64,000 bases of DNA from Amorphoplanes digitatis (GTDB lineage: Bacteria > Actinomycetota > Actinomycetes > Mycobacteriales > Micromonosporaceae): NCBI RefSeq assembly GCF_014205335.1, contig NZ_JACHNH010000001.1:5326501-5390500 (forward strand), in the 5' to 3' direction. Position 1 is the first letter of the stretch, and every line of letters begins with the position of its first letter. Shown in pieces: positions 7,771-15,576 of the stretch. The translations under genes were made by a program, and so were the position numbers. Below the pieces are notes generated by a model. The model saw only the letters and a program-made list of their open reading frames with translations, did not search any database and had not been told where the DNA came from.

Positions 7771-7820
7771 CGCGCCGTTTCCGGCGCACCCCCGCGCTCC
7801 CACGGGGGAATCGATGACGG

Positions 7821-8552
7821 CTACCCGAAGAGGTACCCGAAGACGGCCGCGCCGACCCGCTGGTCCGCGACCTCCGTGTTGTTGGCCTCCTCGCGCGCGA
7901 ACTTGACCGCGGTCTGCAACGCCAGCACCCGCTCGAGGATCTCGTTGACCCGCTTCGCCGGCAGCGCGCCGGAGAACTTCACGGTCGTCCAGTAACCGAC
8001 GGTGACGTCCTCGTAGTACACCTCGACCTGCGCGGGGTGCTTCTCGGTCGCCTCGGCCTTGACGTGGTTGCGCGGCACCTTCTTGGTGCGGTTGGTGCGC
8101 ACCGGCTCGGTGCGCCAGCTGTCCGTGGAATCGTCGCGCAGCCAGGTCTCGGCCGCGTCGAGCACCGGCAGCTTCTTCACGAACGTGTGGAGGTCGACGA
8201 GCTGCTTCTCCAGGAACAGCAGGTACGTCACCGGCACCTGGGCGGCGATGGTGCGGCCGTCGACCACCACGTCGGCGCGCGCCACACAGTTGGACCAGTC
8301 CTTTGTCGCGGTGACGTCGAACAGCCGGGTCAGCGTGCCCGAGACACCGCGCAGGATGTCCTCGGCCTTGATCTGCACCCGCGTCGACTCGGCGGGCAGC
8401 TGCTCGCCCTCCTCGTCCTTCGGCTGGTACGTCCGGGAGATGCCGGCGAGCGGGCCGGTCTTCTGCACGGCGTGGTGAGCCTCGCTCAGGTCGGCGAACG
8501 ACTTGCTCTTGACGCCCTTCTCCACGGCGATGATCTGGTTCAGCTTCGGCAC
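7821..8552 (-). CDS. Conserved protein of unknown function heading the tRNA-like RNA unit
   Basis: This is a 243-residue soluble, charged protein. The GTG at 8550-8552 follows a GGGGA ribosome site and gives the start MPKLNQIIAVEKGVKSK. Later landmarks are ISRTYQPKDEEGEQLP, RLFDVTATKDWSNC, TYLLFLEKQLVDLHTF, RTKKVPRNHVKAEAT and PAQVEVYYEDVTVGYWTTVK. I recall near-identical proteins in actinobacteria and their phages as a family without known function (I believe DUF7873); this was not checked. No nuclease, ligase or transferase motif is recognisable. It ends 25 bases before hairpins and two permuted tRNA-like RNAs on the same strand, with no terminator visible between, so co-transcription and a functional link (binding, joining or protecting the RNA) are inferred. 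Confidence 0.88.
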   Translation of the reverse strand: MPKLNQIIAVEKGVKSKSFADLSEAHHAVQKTGPLAGISRTYQPKDEEGEQLPAESTRVQIKAEDILRGVSGTLTRLFDVTATKDWSNCVARADVVVDGRTIAAQVPVTYLLFLEKQLVDLHTFVKKLPVLDAAETWLRDDSTDSWRTEPVRTNRTKKVPRNHVKAEATEKHPAQVEVYYEDVTVGYWTTVKFSGALPAKRVNEILERVLALQTAVKFAREEANNTEVADQRVGAAVFGYLFG

Positions 8553-8639
8553 GGATGTCCCCTTTCGGCGTGCGGAACCGTAGCACCCGCCGGACACCCT
8601 CCCCGACCCGTTTTCGGTCTTCCCCTGGGGGCCACCCAT

Positions 8640-8675
8640 AGCTATTGTGCTAGTTGCCTAGATGAATAGAGGTTC
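8640..8675 (+). promoter_or_regulatory. Promoter/operator region of the GntR-ABC operon
   Basis: The 120-bp gap between the divergent genes becomes AT-richer just before the GntR start. It contains CTAG-ttgc-CTAG (8650-8661), a short inverted repeat of the type bound by YtrA-class GntR repressors, inside a TTGTGC...GAATAG promoter-like segment. A short purine-rich ribosome site (atagagg) precedes the ATG at 8676. Autoregulation is inferred from the family habit. Confidence 0.45.
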
Positions 8676-9065
8676 ATGGTGATCGAGTTCCATCTGGACG
8701 CCCGCTCGGGCGTCGCGCCGTACCTGCAGCTCGTCCAGCAGGTGCGGCACGCGTTGCGGCTGGGCGTGCTGAACGAGGGCGACAAGCTGCCCACCGTCAA
8801 GGAGGTGGTGGCCAAGGTCGCCATCAACCCCAACACGGTGCTCAAGGCGTACCGCGAGCTGGAGTACTCGGGCCTGGTCTCCGCCCGGCCGGGGCTCGGC
8901 ACGTTCGTGACCCGGACGCTCGGCAACGATTCCGTCGCCCACCAGCCGCTGCGCAAAGAGCTGGAGCGCTGGCTGACCGAGGCCCGCGCCGCGGGTCTCG
9001 ACGACGAGAGCATCGAGGCGCTGTTCCTCAGCACCTTTCGCAGCTTTTCGGAGGCGAGAGCATGA
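8676..9065 (+). CDS. GntR-family (YtrA subfamily) transcriptional regulator
   Basis: This 129-residue repressor has an N-terminal winged-helix GntR domain (about residues 10-80): PYLQLVQQVRHALRLG, then LPTVKEVVAKVAINPNTVLKAYRELE (recognition helix) and GLGTFV (wing). The C-terminal tail is only about 45 residues and helical, which defines the YtrA subfamily. YtrA regulators usually control the ABC transporter genes beside them, and here the ABC ATPase start overlaps the stop codon (ATGA), so the three genes form one operon. The inducer is unknown; antibiotics or membrane stress are typical for the family. The ATG at 8676 has a nearby agagg. Confidence 0.9.
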   Translation: MVIEFHLDARSGVAPYLQLVQQVRHALRLGVLNEGDKLPTVKEVVAKVAINPNTVLKAYRELEYSGLVSARPGLGTFVTRTLGNDSVAHQPLRKELERWLTEARAAGLDDESIEALFLSTFRSFSEARA

Positions 9066-9940
9066 CTAGCGCACTGGAGACGGTCGGCCTGACCCACAGG
9101 TACGGGCGCCGCACCGCACTCTCCGACTGCACCATCGACGTGCCAGCCGGCCGGGTCGTCGGCCTGGTCGGGCCGAACGGCGCCGGCAAGTCGACCCTGC
9201 TGCAACTGGCCTGCGGGCTGCTCGCGCCGACCACCGGCGAGATCCGGGTGCTCGGCGAGCGGCCGGCGAGCGGCTCGCCCCGCGTGGGTTTCGTCGCGCA
9301 GGACACCCCGGTCTACGCCGGGCTGACCGTCGCCGAGCACCTGCGCATGGGCGCGCACCTGAACCCGTCCTGGGATGCGCCGCTCGCCGAGCGGCGGGTC
9401 GCCCAGGTCGGCCTCGACCGCACTCAGAAGGCGGGCAAGCTCTCCGGCGGCCAGCGTGCCCAGCTCGCGCTCACCGTCGCCGCGGCCAAGCGCCCCGACC
9501 TGCTGCTCCTCGACGAGCCGGTGGCGGCGCTCGACCCGCTCGCCCGGCGCGGCTTCCTGCAAGGGCTGATGGAGTTCACCGCGGAGCAGGGCGTCAGCGT
9601 CGTCATGTCGTCGCACCTGGTCGCCGACCTGGAGCGGGTCTGCGACTACCTGATCGTGCTCTGCGAGTCCCGGGTCCGGGTGGCCGGGGACGTCGAGGAG
9701 CTGATCGCCACGCACCACCGGCTCGTCGGACCGCGCCGTGATCCGGCCGACCTCGGCGGCGGCCGGGCCGTGGTCGAGGCGAGCCACACCGACGTTCAGT
9801 CCACCCTGATCGTGCGCAGCACGGCGCCGATCGACGACCCGTCGTGGCAGGTGGACCGCCTGGATCTGGAGGACATCGTGCTGGCGTACATGAGCGAGGC
9901 GGCCGCCGGCCGCGTGCGGGTGCTGGAGGGGCAGCGATGA
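9062..9940 (+). CDS. ABC transporter ATP-binding protein
   Basis: This 292-residue nucleotide-binding subunit has Walker A GPNGAGKST at residues 37-45, Q-loop near Gln80 (VGFVAQD), the ABC signature LSGGQ at 127-131 and Walker B LLLLDEP at 147-153, with an H-loop in SSHLVADLE. The C-terminal extension beyond about residue 215 is typical of the drug-efflux/bacitracin-type (DRI/ABC-2) subgroup. It energises the membrane subunit encoded immediately downstream, whose start overlaps its stop by four bases. Its own start overlaps the GntR stop in the same way, so translation of the three genes is likely coupled. Confidence 0.93.
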   Translation: MTSALETVGLTHRYGRRTALSDCTIDVPAGRVVGLVGPNGAGKSTLLQLACGLLAPTTGEIRVLGERPASGSPRVGFVAQDTPVYAGLTVAEHLRMGAHLNPSWDAPLAERRVAQVGLDRTQKAGKLSGGQRAQLALTVAAAKRPDLLLLDEPVAALDPLARRGFLQGLMEFTAEQGVSVVMSSHLVADLERVCDYLIVLCESRVRVAGDVEELIATHHRLVGPRRDPADLGGGRAVVEASHTDVQSTLIVRSTAPIDDPSWQVDRLDLEDIVLAYMSEAAAGRVRVLEGQR

Positions 9941-10944
9941 TCTGGCTGACCTGGCGGCAGTCCCGGATCCAGGCGCTCTCCGGCGCCGCGATCCTGCTCC
10001 TGATCCTGGCCGGCGTCGCGCTCACCTGGCCCGGGCTCACCGAACTGGCGCGCACCAGCGGCTTCACCGCGTGCCAGGCCAACTGCGAGGACCTCGCCGA
10101 CAGCTTCCTCGCGCAGGCGGGCCAGACCGCGGCGGCCGCGGTCTACTACGCCGGGATAGCCGCGATGTACCTGTTGCCCGCCCTCGTCGGGCTCTTCTGG
10201 GGCGCGCCGATGGTGGCCCGCGAGCTGGAGACCGGCACGTACCGGATGGTGTGGAGCCAGACCGTCTCCCGGCGCCGCTGGCTGCTGGTCAAGCTCGCCG
10301 CGGGCGCCGTGGCGGTCGCGCTGCTCGCCGGCCTGATCAGCCTGGCGATGACGCTCTGGTCGGCACCGATCGATCGGGCGTACGGGAATCGGATCGGCCC
10401 TATCGTCTTCGCCGCGCGCGGTGTCGTCCCGGTGGGCTACGCCGTGTTCGCCTTCGTCCTCGGCGTGACGCTCGGCATGCTGCTGCGGCGCACCGTCGTC
10501 GCGATGGCGCTGACGCTGCTCGTGGTGGGGCTCCTGCAGGTGGCCGCCCCGTTGCTGGTGCGGCCGGCGCTGGCGCAGCCGGAGACGTCGACCACCGCGG
10601 CCGACTTCGAGCGGCTGGCGGGGCTGGGAATCGGCGGCAACGACGCCCACGTCGAGCTGGAACCGTCGGTGACCGGCGCCTGGATACTCTCGAACCGGGT
10701 GATCAACACCGCCGGCGACACGTTCAAGGGCCCGGTGGACCCCGCCGAGTGCGGCCCGGAGGCGAACAAGGGCATGGGCGCCTGCAAGGAGTGGCTGGCG
10801 ACGCAGAACCTCCGGCAGGAGCAGGTCTACGTACCGGAGGCACGGTTCTGGGCCCTGCAATGGCGGGAGTTCGGGATCCTGGTCGGCCTGACCCTGGCGA
10901 TGTCGTGGTTCTGCCTGTGGTGGATCCGGCGCCGGCTCACGTAG
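9937..10944 (+). CDS. ABC-2 type transporter permease
   Basis: This 335-residue integral membrane protein starts MIWLTWRQSRIQ, the usual opening of YtrC/ABC-2 permeases paired with YtrA regulators. About six membrane segments are seen: residues 14-32, 70-92, 118-138, 165-185, 195-215 and 307-327. A large extracytoplasmic loop of about 90 residues lies between the last two and contains two Cys (in AECGPE and GACKEW) that could form a disulphide. With the ATPase encoded upstream it should export a lipid, peptide or drug; the substrate is not evident. A strong hairpin follows at 10960-10987. Confidence 0.88.
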   Translation: MIWLTWRQSRIQALSGAAILLLILAGVALTWPGLTELARTSGFTACQANCEDLADSFLAQAGQTAAAAVYYAGIAAMYLLPALVGLFWGAPMVARELETGTYRMVWSQTVSRRRWLLVKLAAGAVAVALLAGLISLAMTLWSAPIDRAYGNRIGPIVFAARGVVPVGYAVFAFVLGVTLGMLLRRTVVAMALTLLVVGLLQVAAPLLVRPALAQPETSTTAADFERLAGLGIGGNDAHVELEPSVTGAWILSNRVINTAGDTFKGPVDPAECGPEANKGMGACKEWLATQNLRQEQVYVPEARFWALQWREFGILVGLTLAMSWFCLWWIRRRLT

Positions 10945-10959
10945 TCCTGTGTGGACCGG

Positions 10960-10987
10960 GGCGGCGGCCGCACGGGTGGCCGCCGCC
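10960..10987 (+). terminator. GC hairpin, probable terminator of the GntR-ABC operon
   Basis: GGCGGCGGCC at 10960-10969 pairs with GGCCGCCGCC at 10978-10987 (10 bp, 8-base loop), starting 15 bases after the permease stop. No T-run follows. Confidence 0.6.
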
Positions 10988-11016
10988 GGGGTGCCCGGCC
11001 CTGAGAGAATGCCCGG

Positions 11017-11511
11017 GTGAACAGCCCGGACGGTGTGGTGCAGGTGGCCGAGGCCAGCGGGGCGGACGCGGTGAGCGAGTCCGCGGCGATCTGGGCCCGC
11101 GCGAAGGCGCGCCGCGACGGCGACCCGGAGCCGGCCACCGTCGAGGAGACCGCGCCGGGCATCCGGCGGCGCCTCGACCTGGCCGGTGCCAGGCTGCTGC
11201 TGGCCCGGCGCGACGGCCGCCCGGTGGGCTTCGCCCTGTTCGCGCCCCGCGCGCGGACCCTTGAGCTGTTCTATCTCGCCGTCGACCCCGGTGACTGGGG
11301 CACCGGCGTGGGCACCCGGCTGCTGCGCGGCGTGGCGGAGCACGCGCGGGCGATCGGCCGCGAGCGGCTCGAGCTGTGGGTGATCGCCGACAACGAGCGG
11401 GCCATCGCTGTCTACGAGCGGTCGGGCTGGGCCGGCACCGCGGAGGTGAAGCGGGATCCGGCCTCGGGGCGGCTCGAGCGGCGTTTCCTCAGCCAGGTCG
11501 GCGACGGCTGA
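11017..11511 (+). CDS. GNAT-family N-acetyltransferase
   Basis: This 164-residue enzyme has a GNAT fold. Strand 4 reads TLELFYLAVDP, followed by the acetyl-CoA pyrophosphate-binding loop GDWGTGVGTRLL (the Q/RxxGxG/A position is WGTGVG, residues about 91-97), then motif B in LELWVIADNERAIAVYERSGW, where the Asn and Tyr are the conserved helix-4 residues. The first 45 residues form the acceptor-binding region, so the substrate is not predictable. It uses a GTG start at 11017. It is a single gene between the ABC operon terminator and the PAS kinase. Confidence 0.88.
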   Translation: MNSPDGVVQVAEASGADAVSESAAIWARAKARRDGDPEPATVEETAPGIRRRLDLAGARLLLARRDGRPVGFALFAPRARTLELFYLAVDPGDWGTGVGTRLLRGVAEHARAIGRERLELWVIADNERAIAVYERSGWAGTAEVKRDPASGRLERRFLSQVGDG

Positions 11512-11608
11512 CCACCGTCTCGCACCCGCCACGGACTCAGGCCGTTGCCGGGCCGGCCGAAGAGTCATCGAGAGGCCCGACCGCGCCTCGGTCACAGAAG
11601 GGCCGACC

Positions 11609-13204
11609 GTGTCCGTTCACCCAGGTCAGCACGGGTCTGACATCGACGTGCGCTGGCTCGCCGACGCCGTGCCGCACAGCATCTGGGTGATCTCCGCACC
11701 GGGGACGATCCAGTACGCCAACCCGCACGCCGCGCGGTACACCGGGGCCGACGCCGGCCCGCGGTGGCTCTCGGTCCTGCACCCGGACGACGTCGCCGCG
11801 GTGGAACTGCGAGCGGCGATCGCCGGGGCGGATCCGCGGCCGTACGAGGTCGACTGCCGCATCGGCCGCGCGGACGGATCGTTTCGCCGGCACCGCGTCC
11901 GGTTCGCGCCCGACCGCGGCGCCGACGGTCTCGTCCGGCGGTGGATCGCGACGGGAACGGACGTCGAGGAGCACGCGGCCCTGCGGGACGAGGTCGCCGG
12001 GGCGGAACAGGCGCAGGCGTTCCGGTCCGTGATCATGAACGAGATGGCCGACGGCCTGTTCACCGTCGACGGCGACGGCAGGCTGACCTCGATGAACCGT
12101 GCCGCGTCGGAGATGCTCGGCTGGCGCGAGGAGGAGCTGCTCGGCCGGCCGGCACACGCGACAATGCACGCCGCCCACGCCAACGGCACGCCGCGACCTG
12201 AGGACGACTGCGCGGTGCGGCGGGCCAGGATGTCCGGCCGGTCCGCGCAGGGGCTCGACGAGGCGTTCACCCGCAAGGACGGTTCGACGTTCGTGGTCAC
12301 CTGCTCGATAGCGCCGCTGGACGTGGGCGACGGCAGGCCCGGCGCGGTGATCACCTTCCGGGACATGACCGAGGTGCGGCGCGCCGAGCTCGAGCATCGC
12401 CACGCACAGAAGCTCGAGTCCCTCGGGCAGCTCTCGGCGGGGCTGGCCCACGAGATCAACACTCCGATCCAGTTCGTCGGCGACAACACCAGGTTCCTGG
12501 CGGACTCGTACCAGGACATGCTCGACCTGCTGCGGACCTACCGCGAATGCCTGGCACCGGACCTGGGCGAGCTGGAGTGGGCCGAGCGGATCCGGCGTGC
12601 GCAGGCGGCCGAGGTCAAGGCGGACATCGACTACCTCGTCGACGAGATCCCGGCGGCGGTCAGCCAGAGCCTGGAGGGCATCGAACGGGTCGCCTCACTG
12701 GTACGCGCGATGAAGTCGTTCAGCCACAAGGGCTCCGCGGCGCCGGCCGCCGCCGACCTGAACGAGGCCGTCCGTACCACACTCACTATCGCCCGCAACG
12801 AGGTCAAGTACGTCGCCGACGTGGTACTGGAGCTGGGCGAACTGCCCCCGGTGCTGTGCCATCTCGGCGACATGAACCAGGTGTTCCTCAACCTGCTCGT
12901 CAACGCCGCGGACGCCGTGAAGGAGAAGGGCGGGCGGGGCGAGATCCGGATCAGCTCCGCGCTCGAGGGTTCCACCGCGGTGATCGCCTTCGCCGACAAC
13001 GGCACGGGAATCGCCGAGCACGTACAGCCGTCGATCTTCGACCAGTTCTTCACGACCAAGGACGTCGGCAAGGGCACCGGGCAGGGTCTGCCGCTGGCCC
13101 GTGCCGTGCTGGAGAAGCACGGCGGGTCGATCGAGATGAGCTCGACGCCGGGCGAGGGCACCGTCTTCACCCTGCGCCTACCCATCGACGGCAAGCCTGC
13201 CTAA
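11609..13204 (+). CDS. Soluble PAS-PAS sensor histidine kinase
   Basis: This 531-residue kinase lacks membrane segments. Two PAS domains (about residues 18-125 and 135-250; the second reads ADGLFTVDGDGRLTSMNRAA) precede a HisKA region with KLESLGQLSAGLAHEINTP and phospho-acceptor His281. A long helical insertion follows, then the ATPase domain: N-box NQVFLNLLVNAADAV (about 421-435), G1 DNGTGIAE, F-box FDQFFTTK and G2 GTGQGLPL. The HEINTPIQF form is typical of PAS kinases that signal to stand-alone receivers. It uses a GTG start at 11609. It is followed 40 bases later by a response regulator, the likely partner. A paralogous kinase lies at 15573-17747 on the other strand. Confidence 0.92.
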   Translation: MSVHPGQHGSDIDVRWLADAVPHSIWVISAPGTIQYANPHAARYTGADAGPRWLSVLHPDDVAAVELRAAIAGADPRPYEVDCRIGRADGSFRRHRVRFAPDRGADGLVRRWIATGTDVEEHAALRDEVAGAEQAQAFRSVIMNEMADGLFTVDGDGRLTSMNRAASEMLGWREEELLGRPAHATMHAAHANGTPRPEDDCAVRRARMSGRSAQGLDEAFTRKDGSTFVVTCSIAPLDVGDGRPGAVITFRDMTEVRRAELEHRHAQKLESLGQLSAGLAHEINTPIQFVGDNTRFLADSYQDMLDLLRTYRECLAPDLGELEWAERIRRAQAAEVKADIDYLVDEIPAAVSQSLEGIERVASLVRAMKSFSHKGSAAPAAADLNEAVRTTLTIARNEVKYVADVVLELGELPPVLCHLGDMNQVFLNLLVNAADAVKEKGGRGEIRISSALEGSTAVIAFADNGTGIAEHVQPSIFDQFFTTKDVGKGTGQGLPLARAVLEKHGGSIEMSSTPGEGTVFTLRLPIDGKPA

Positions 13205-13244
13205 TCCGCCTGATTTAACCTCATCAAGGGATATATTCGGCGGC

Positions 13245-14438
13245 ATGACCAACACCGTCGACCGGCCCCGGATCCTGCTGGTCGACGACGAGCCGAACCT
13301 GCTCGACGGGCTCCGGCGGCAGCTGCGGCGCGAGTTCGCTGTGGAGACGGCGGTCGGCGCGGCGAACGGACTGTTCGCCCTCAAGCCGGACCGGCCGTTC
13401 GAGGTGATCGTGTCCGACTACGCCATGCCCGGCATCAACGGCGCCGAGTTCCTGGCTGCGGCCGCCAAGGTCGCGCCGACCAGCACCCGGGTGCTCCTCA
13501 CCGGCCACGCCAGCCTCACCGACGCCGCCACGACGGTGAACGAGGGGCGCGTGTTCCGCATGCTCCTCAAGCCGATCGAAACCGACGCCATGATCGCCAC
13601 GCTGCGCGAATGCGTGACACAGCACCGGCTGGTGGTGGCGGAGGCCGAACTGCTGGAACGCACGCTGCGGGGCAGCGTCAAGGCGCTCACCGACGTGCTC
13701 TCCCTGGCCAGCCCGGCCGCGTTCGGTCGCGCGAGCCGGATGCGCCGGATCGCGGCCGTGGTCCTCGACCGGCTGGAGGTGGAGGACCGCTGGGCCCTGG
13801 AACTGGCCGTCGAGATGTCACAGCTGGGCGCCGTTTCGCTGCCGCCCAGCGTGGCCGCCAAGCTCGAGACGGGTGAGGAGCTGAGCACGGCGGAGCAGAC
13901 CATGGTGGACCGGCTGCCCGCGGTGGCCGAACAACTGATCGCACCCATCCCCCGGCTGGAACCGGTGGCCGACGCGATCCGCTACTCGCGCAAGGGATTC
14001 GACGGCTCCGGAACCCCGAACGACGGCGTCGCGGGCGCGCGGATACCCCTCGGCGGTCGCCTGCTGCGGCTGGTCCTGGACCACGACGCGCTGCTGACCC
14101 GGGAACCGTCGCCGACCGCCGCGTACGCGACGATGCGCTCGCACGCCGGCCTCTACGATCCGGTGCTGCTGGACGCCCTCGCGCAGACCGGCGCGTCCGC
14201 CGCGCCCGTCCGCGCCGTCAAGCTGGCCGACCTGGAGACCGGCATGGTCCTGGCCGCCGCCGCCCGCGGCCGCTCCGGCCGGCTGCTTGTCGACGCCGGG
14301 CACGAGATCACCGTCGCCCTCTACCGCCGGCTGGAGAACTTCGCCGCGCTCGACGATGGGATCGCCGAGCCGCTGATGGTCATGGACGAGGCCGGCGTCA
14401 GCGCCGCTGCCGGGAACGCTCCCGGCGCCACCGGCTGA
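13245..14438 (+). CDS. Response regulator with degenerate HD-GYP-like output domain
   Basis: This 397-residue protein has an N-terminal receiver (residues 9-125) with acidic pocket DDE, phospho-acceptor Asp58 in VSDYAMPG, Thr in LLTGH and Lys in LLKPIE. The output region (about 150-320) aligns with HD-GYP c-di-GMP phosphodiesterases (MRRIAAVVLDRL, ALELAVEMSQLGAVSLPP, RYSRKGFDGSGTPNDG), but the metal-binding HD pair is not present where expected and HHExxDGxGYP reads YSRKGFDGSGTP. It is therefore probably a non-catalytic binding or signalling version. The C-terminal 60 residues form a GMVLA-type domain usual after HD-GYP. It is in an apparent operon with the kinase upstream. Its end overlaps the convergent HDOD regulator by 41 bases. 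Confidence 0.85.
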   Translation: MTNTVDRPRILLVDDEPNLLDGLRRQLRREFAVETAVGAANGLFALKPDRPFEVIVSDYAMPGINGAEFLAAAAKVAPTSTRVLLTGHASLTDAATTVNEGRVFRMLLKPIETDAMIATLRECVTQHRLVVAEAELLERTLRGSVKALTDVLSLASPAAFGRASRMRRIAAVVLDRLEVEDRWALELAVEMSQLGAVSLPPSVAAKLETGEELSTAEQTMVDRLPAVAEQLIAPIPRLEPVADAIRYSRKGFDGSGTPNDGVAGARIPLGGRLLRLVLDHDALLTREPSPTAAYATMRSHAGLYDPVLLDALAQTGASAAPVRAVKLADLETGMVLAAAARGRSGRLLVDAGHEITVALYRRLENFAALDDGIAEPLMVMDEAGVSAAAGNAPGATG

Positions 14439-15576
14439 CCGCCTCGCGCGGGGCCTCGCCGAGCCGGTCCTCGTCGAGTGCCGGCCCGTCGAACGGGCCG
14501 CAGACCGCGCCGAGGTCGGCCTCCACCACCAGGTGCGCCAGGGCGACGGCGGTGCCGGGGTCGACGACCGCCTCCGGCGGCTCTGGAGCCGCGTGGCCGA
14601 CCACCGCCTCGACCACCGAACCGGGCAGGCCCCAGAAGCGCAGCAGATCGGCGCCGGCGTCGATGTGACACGCGTCGAGGGTCACCGCCTCGGCGGCGCA
14701 CAGCGTGGTCGCCTCGGCGGTCTCCCCGCTGCGGTGCCACAGCGCGAGGGTCCGGGCGAACTCCTCCGGCCGTGTCGCCGCGATGACCAGCTGCCCCACC
14801 TCGTGCAGCAGGCCCGCGGTGGCGGCGGTGCTCTCCCAGCCGGTGCCCGCGGCGAACATCCGGCACAGCCGGGACGTCTCCACGGAGTGCAGCTTCACAC
14901 CCTCGATCCATTCGACCGGTAGCCCGCCGGCGACGTCGAAGGTGCGGATCAGGTCGTGCATCATCACGAGGCTGCGGATCGTGTGCAGGCCCAGCAGCGC
15001 CACCGCCTGGCCGACGTCGCTGACCTCGCGGCCGACGGTGTAGGCCGACGAGTTCACCAGGTGCAGGACCTTGGCCGTGAGGGCGGGATCGCCCTCGATG
15101 ATGGTGCCGACGGAGCGTGCCGCCGTGTCGTCGCCCTGTAACGCGTCGATCAGTTCCACGAGCGTGCCGGGCGGGCTGGGCAGCGACTGGATGGGCGCCC
15201 GGTCCCGGCCGCCGATGAGTCGTTCGATCGAGGCGACCAGCTGCTCCGGCGTGCTCGGCTTGGAGAGGAACTCGTGTGCCAGCGCCATGACGCTCGCCAG
15301 GTGGTCCTCGTTCGTCTGGCCCGACAGGATCACCCGCGCCGTCGTCGGATACTGCTCGCGGACCCGTTCCAGCAGCTCCGCGCCGTTCATGCCGGGCATC
15401 CGGTAGTCCGAGACGATCACGTCGCACGGGTTCTCCCGCAGGGCCGCGAGCGCCTCCTCGCCGCCCTCGGCGAAGCACATGTCCCAGCGGTCGCGGTGAC
15501 TCCGGAGCATGCGCCGCAGTCCGGCGAGGATCCGGGGCTCGTCGTCGACGAAGAGAACGCGCGGCCGGCCGGTCAC
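14398..15576 (-). CDS. Response regulator with HDOD output domain
   Basis: This 392-residue protein has a receiver at residues 5-122 (DDE at 11-13, phospho-acceptor Asp57 in VSDYRMPG, Ser in ILSGQ, Lys in FLSKPS) and an HDOD domain from about 145 to 345. HDOD marks are DPALTAKVLHLVNSSAY, AVALLGLHTIRSL, ATAGLLHEVGQLV (HD replaced by HE) and DACHIDAGADLLRFWGLP. HDOD proteins act as binding/signalling domains in chemotaxis-like, secretion and stress circuits. Its start lies within the last codons of the kinase gene upstream on this strand (15573-15576 overlap), so kinase and regulator are translationally coupled. Confidence 0.9.
   Translation of the reverse strand: MTGRPRVLFVDDEPRILAGLRRMLRSHRDRWDMCFAEGGEEALAALRENPCDVIVSDYRMPGMNGAELLERVREQYPTTARVILSGQTNEDHLASVMALAHEFLSKPSTPEQLVASIERLIGGRDRAPIQSLPSPPGTLVELIDALQGDDTAARSVGTIIEGDPALTAKVLHLVNSSAYTVGREVSDVGQAVALLGLHTIRSLVMMHDLIRTFDVAGGLPVEWIEGVKLHSVETSRLCRMFAAGTGWESTAATAGLLHEVGQLVIAATRPEEFARTLALWHRSGETAEATTLCAAEAVTLDACHIDAGADLLRFWGLPGSVVEAVVGHAAPEPPEAVVDPGTAVALAHLVVEADLGAVCGPFDGPALDEDRLGEAPREAVSRWRRERSRQRR

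Noticed and set aside
7701..7795. A single 95-nt type-II tRNA running from the upstream GCGGGGG to the ACCA
   Set aside because: The acceptor pairs, but there is no 7-nt anticodon loop with U33; the middle holds a 6-bp GAAA hairpin and hexamer repeats, and the upstream GCGGGGG pairs as well with CCCCCG just before it. The permuted reading explains far more bases.
7705..7795. Selenocysteine tRNA, because of the long D-stem-like hairpin
   Set aside because: No UCA anticodon, no 8-bp acceptor and no selenoprotein genes are seen.
11575..11610. DevR-like partial site AGGGCCGACCGTGTCC upstream of the PAS kinase
   Set aside because: Only one good half-site, and it overlaps the start codon region.
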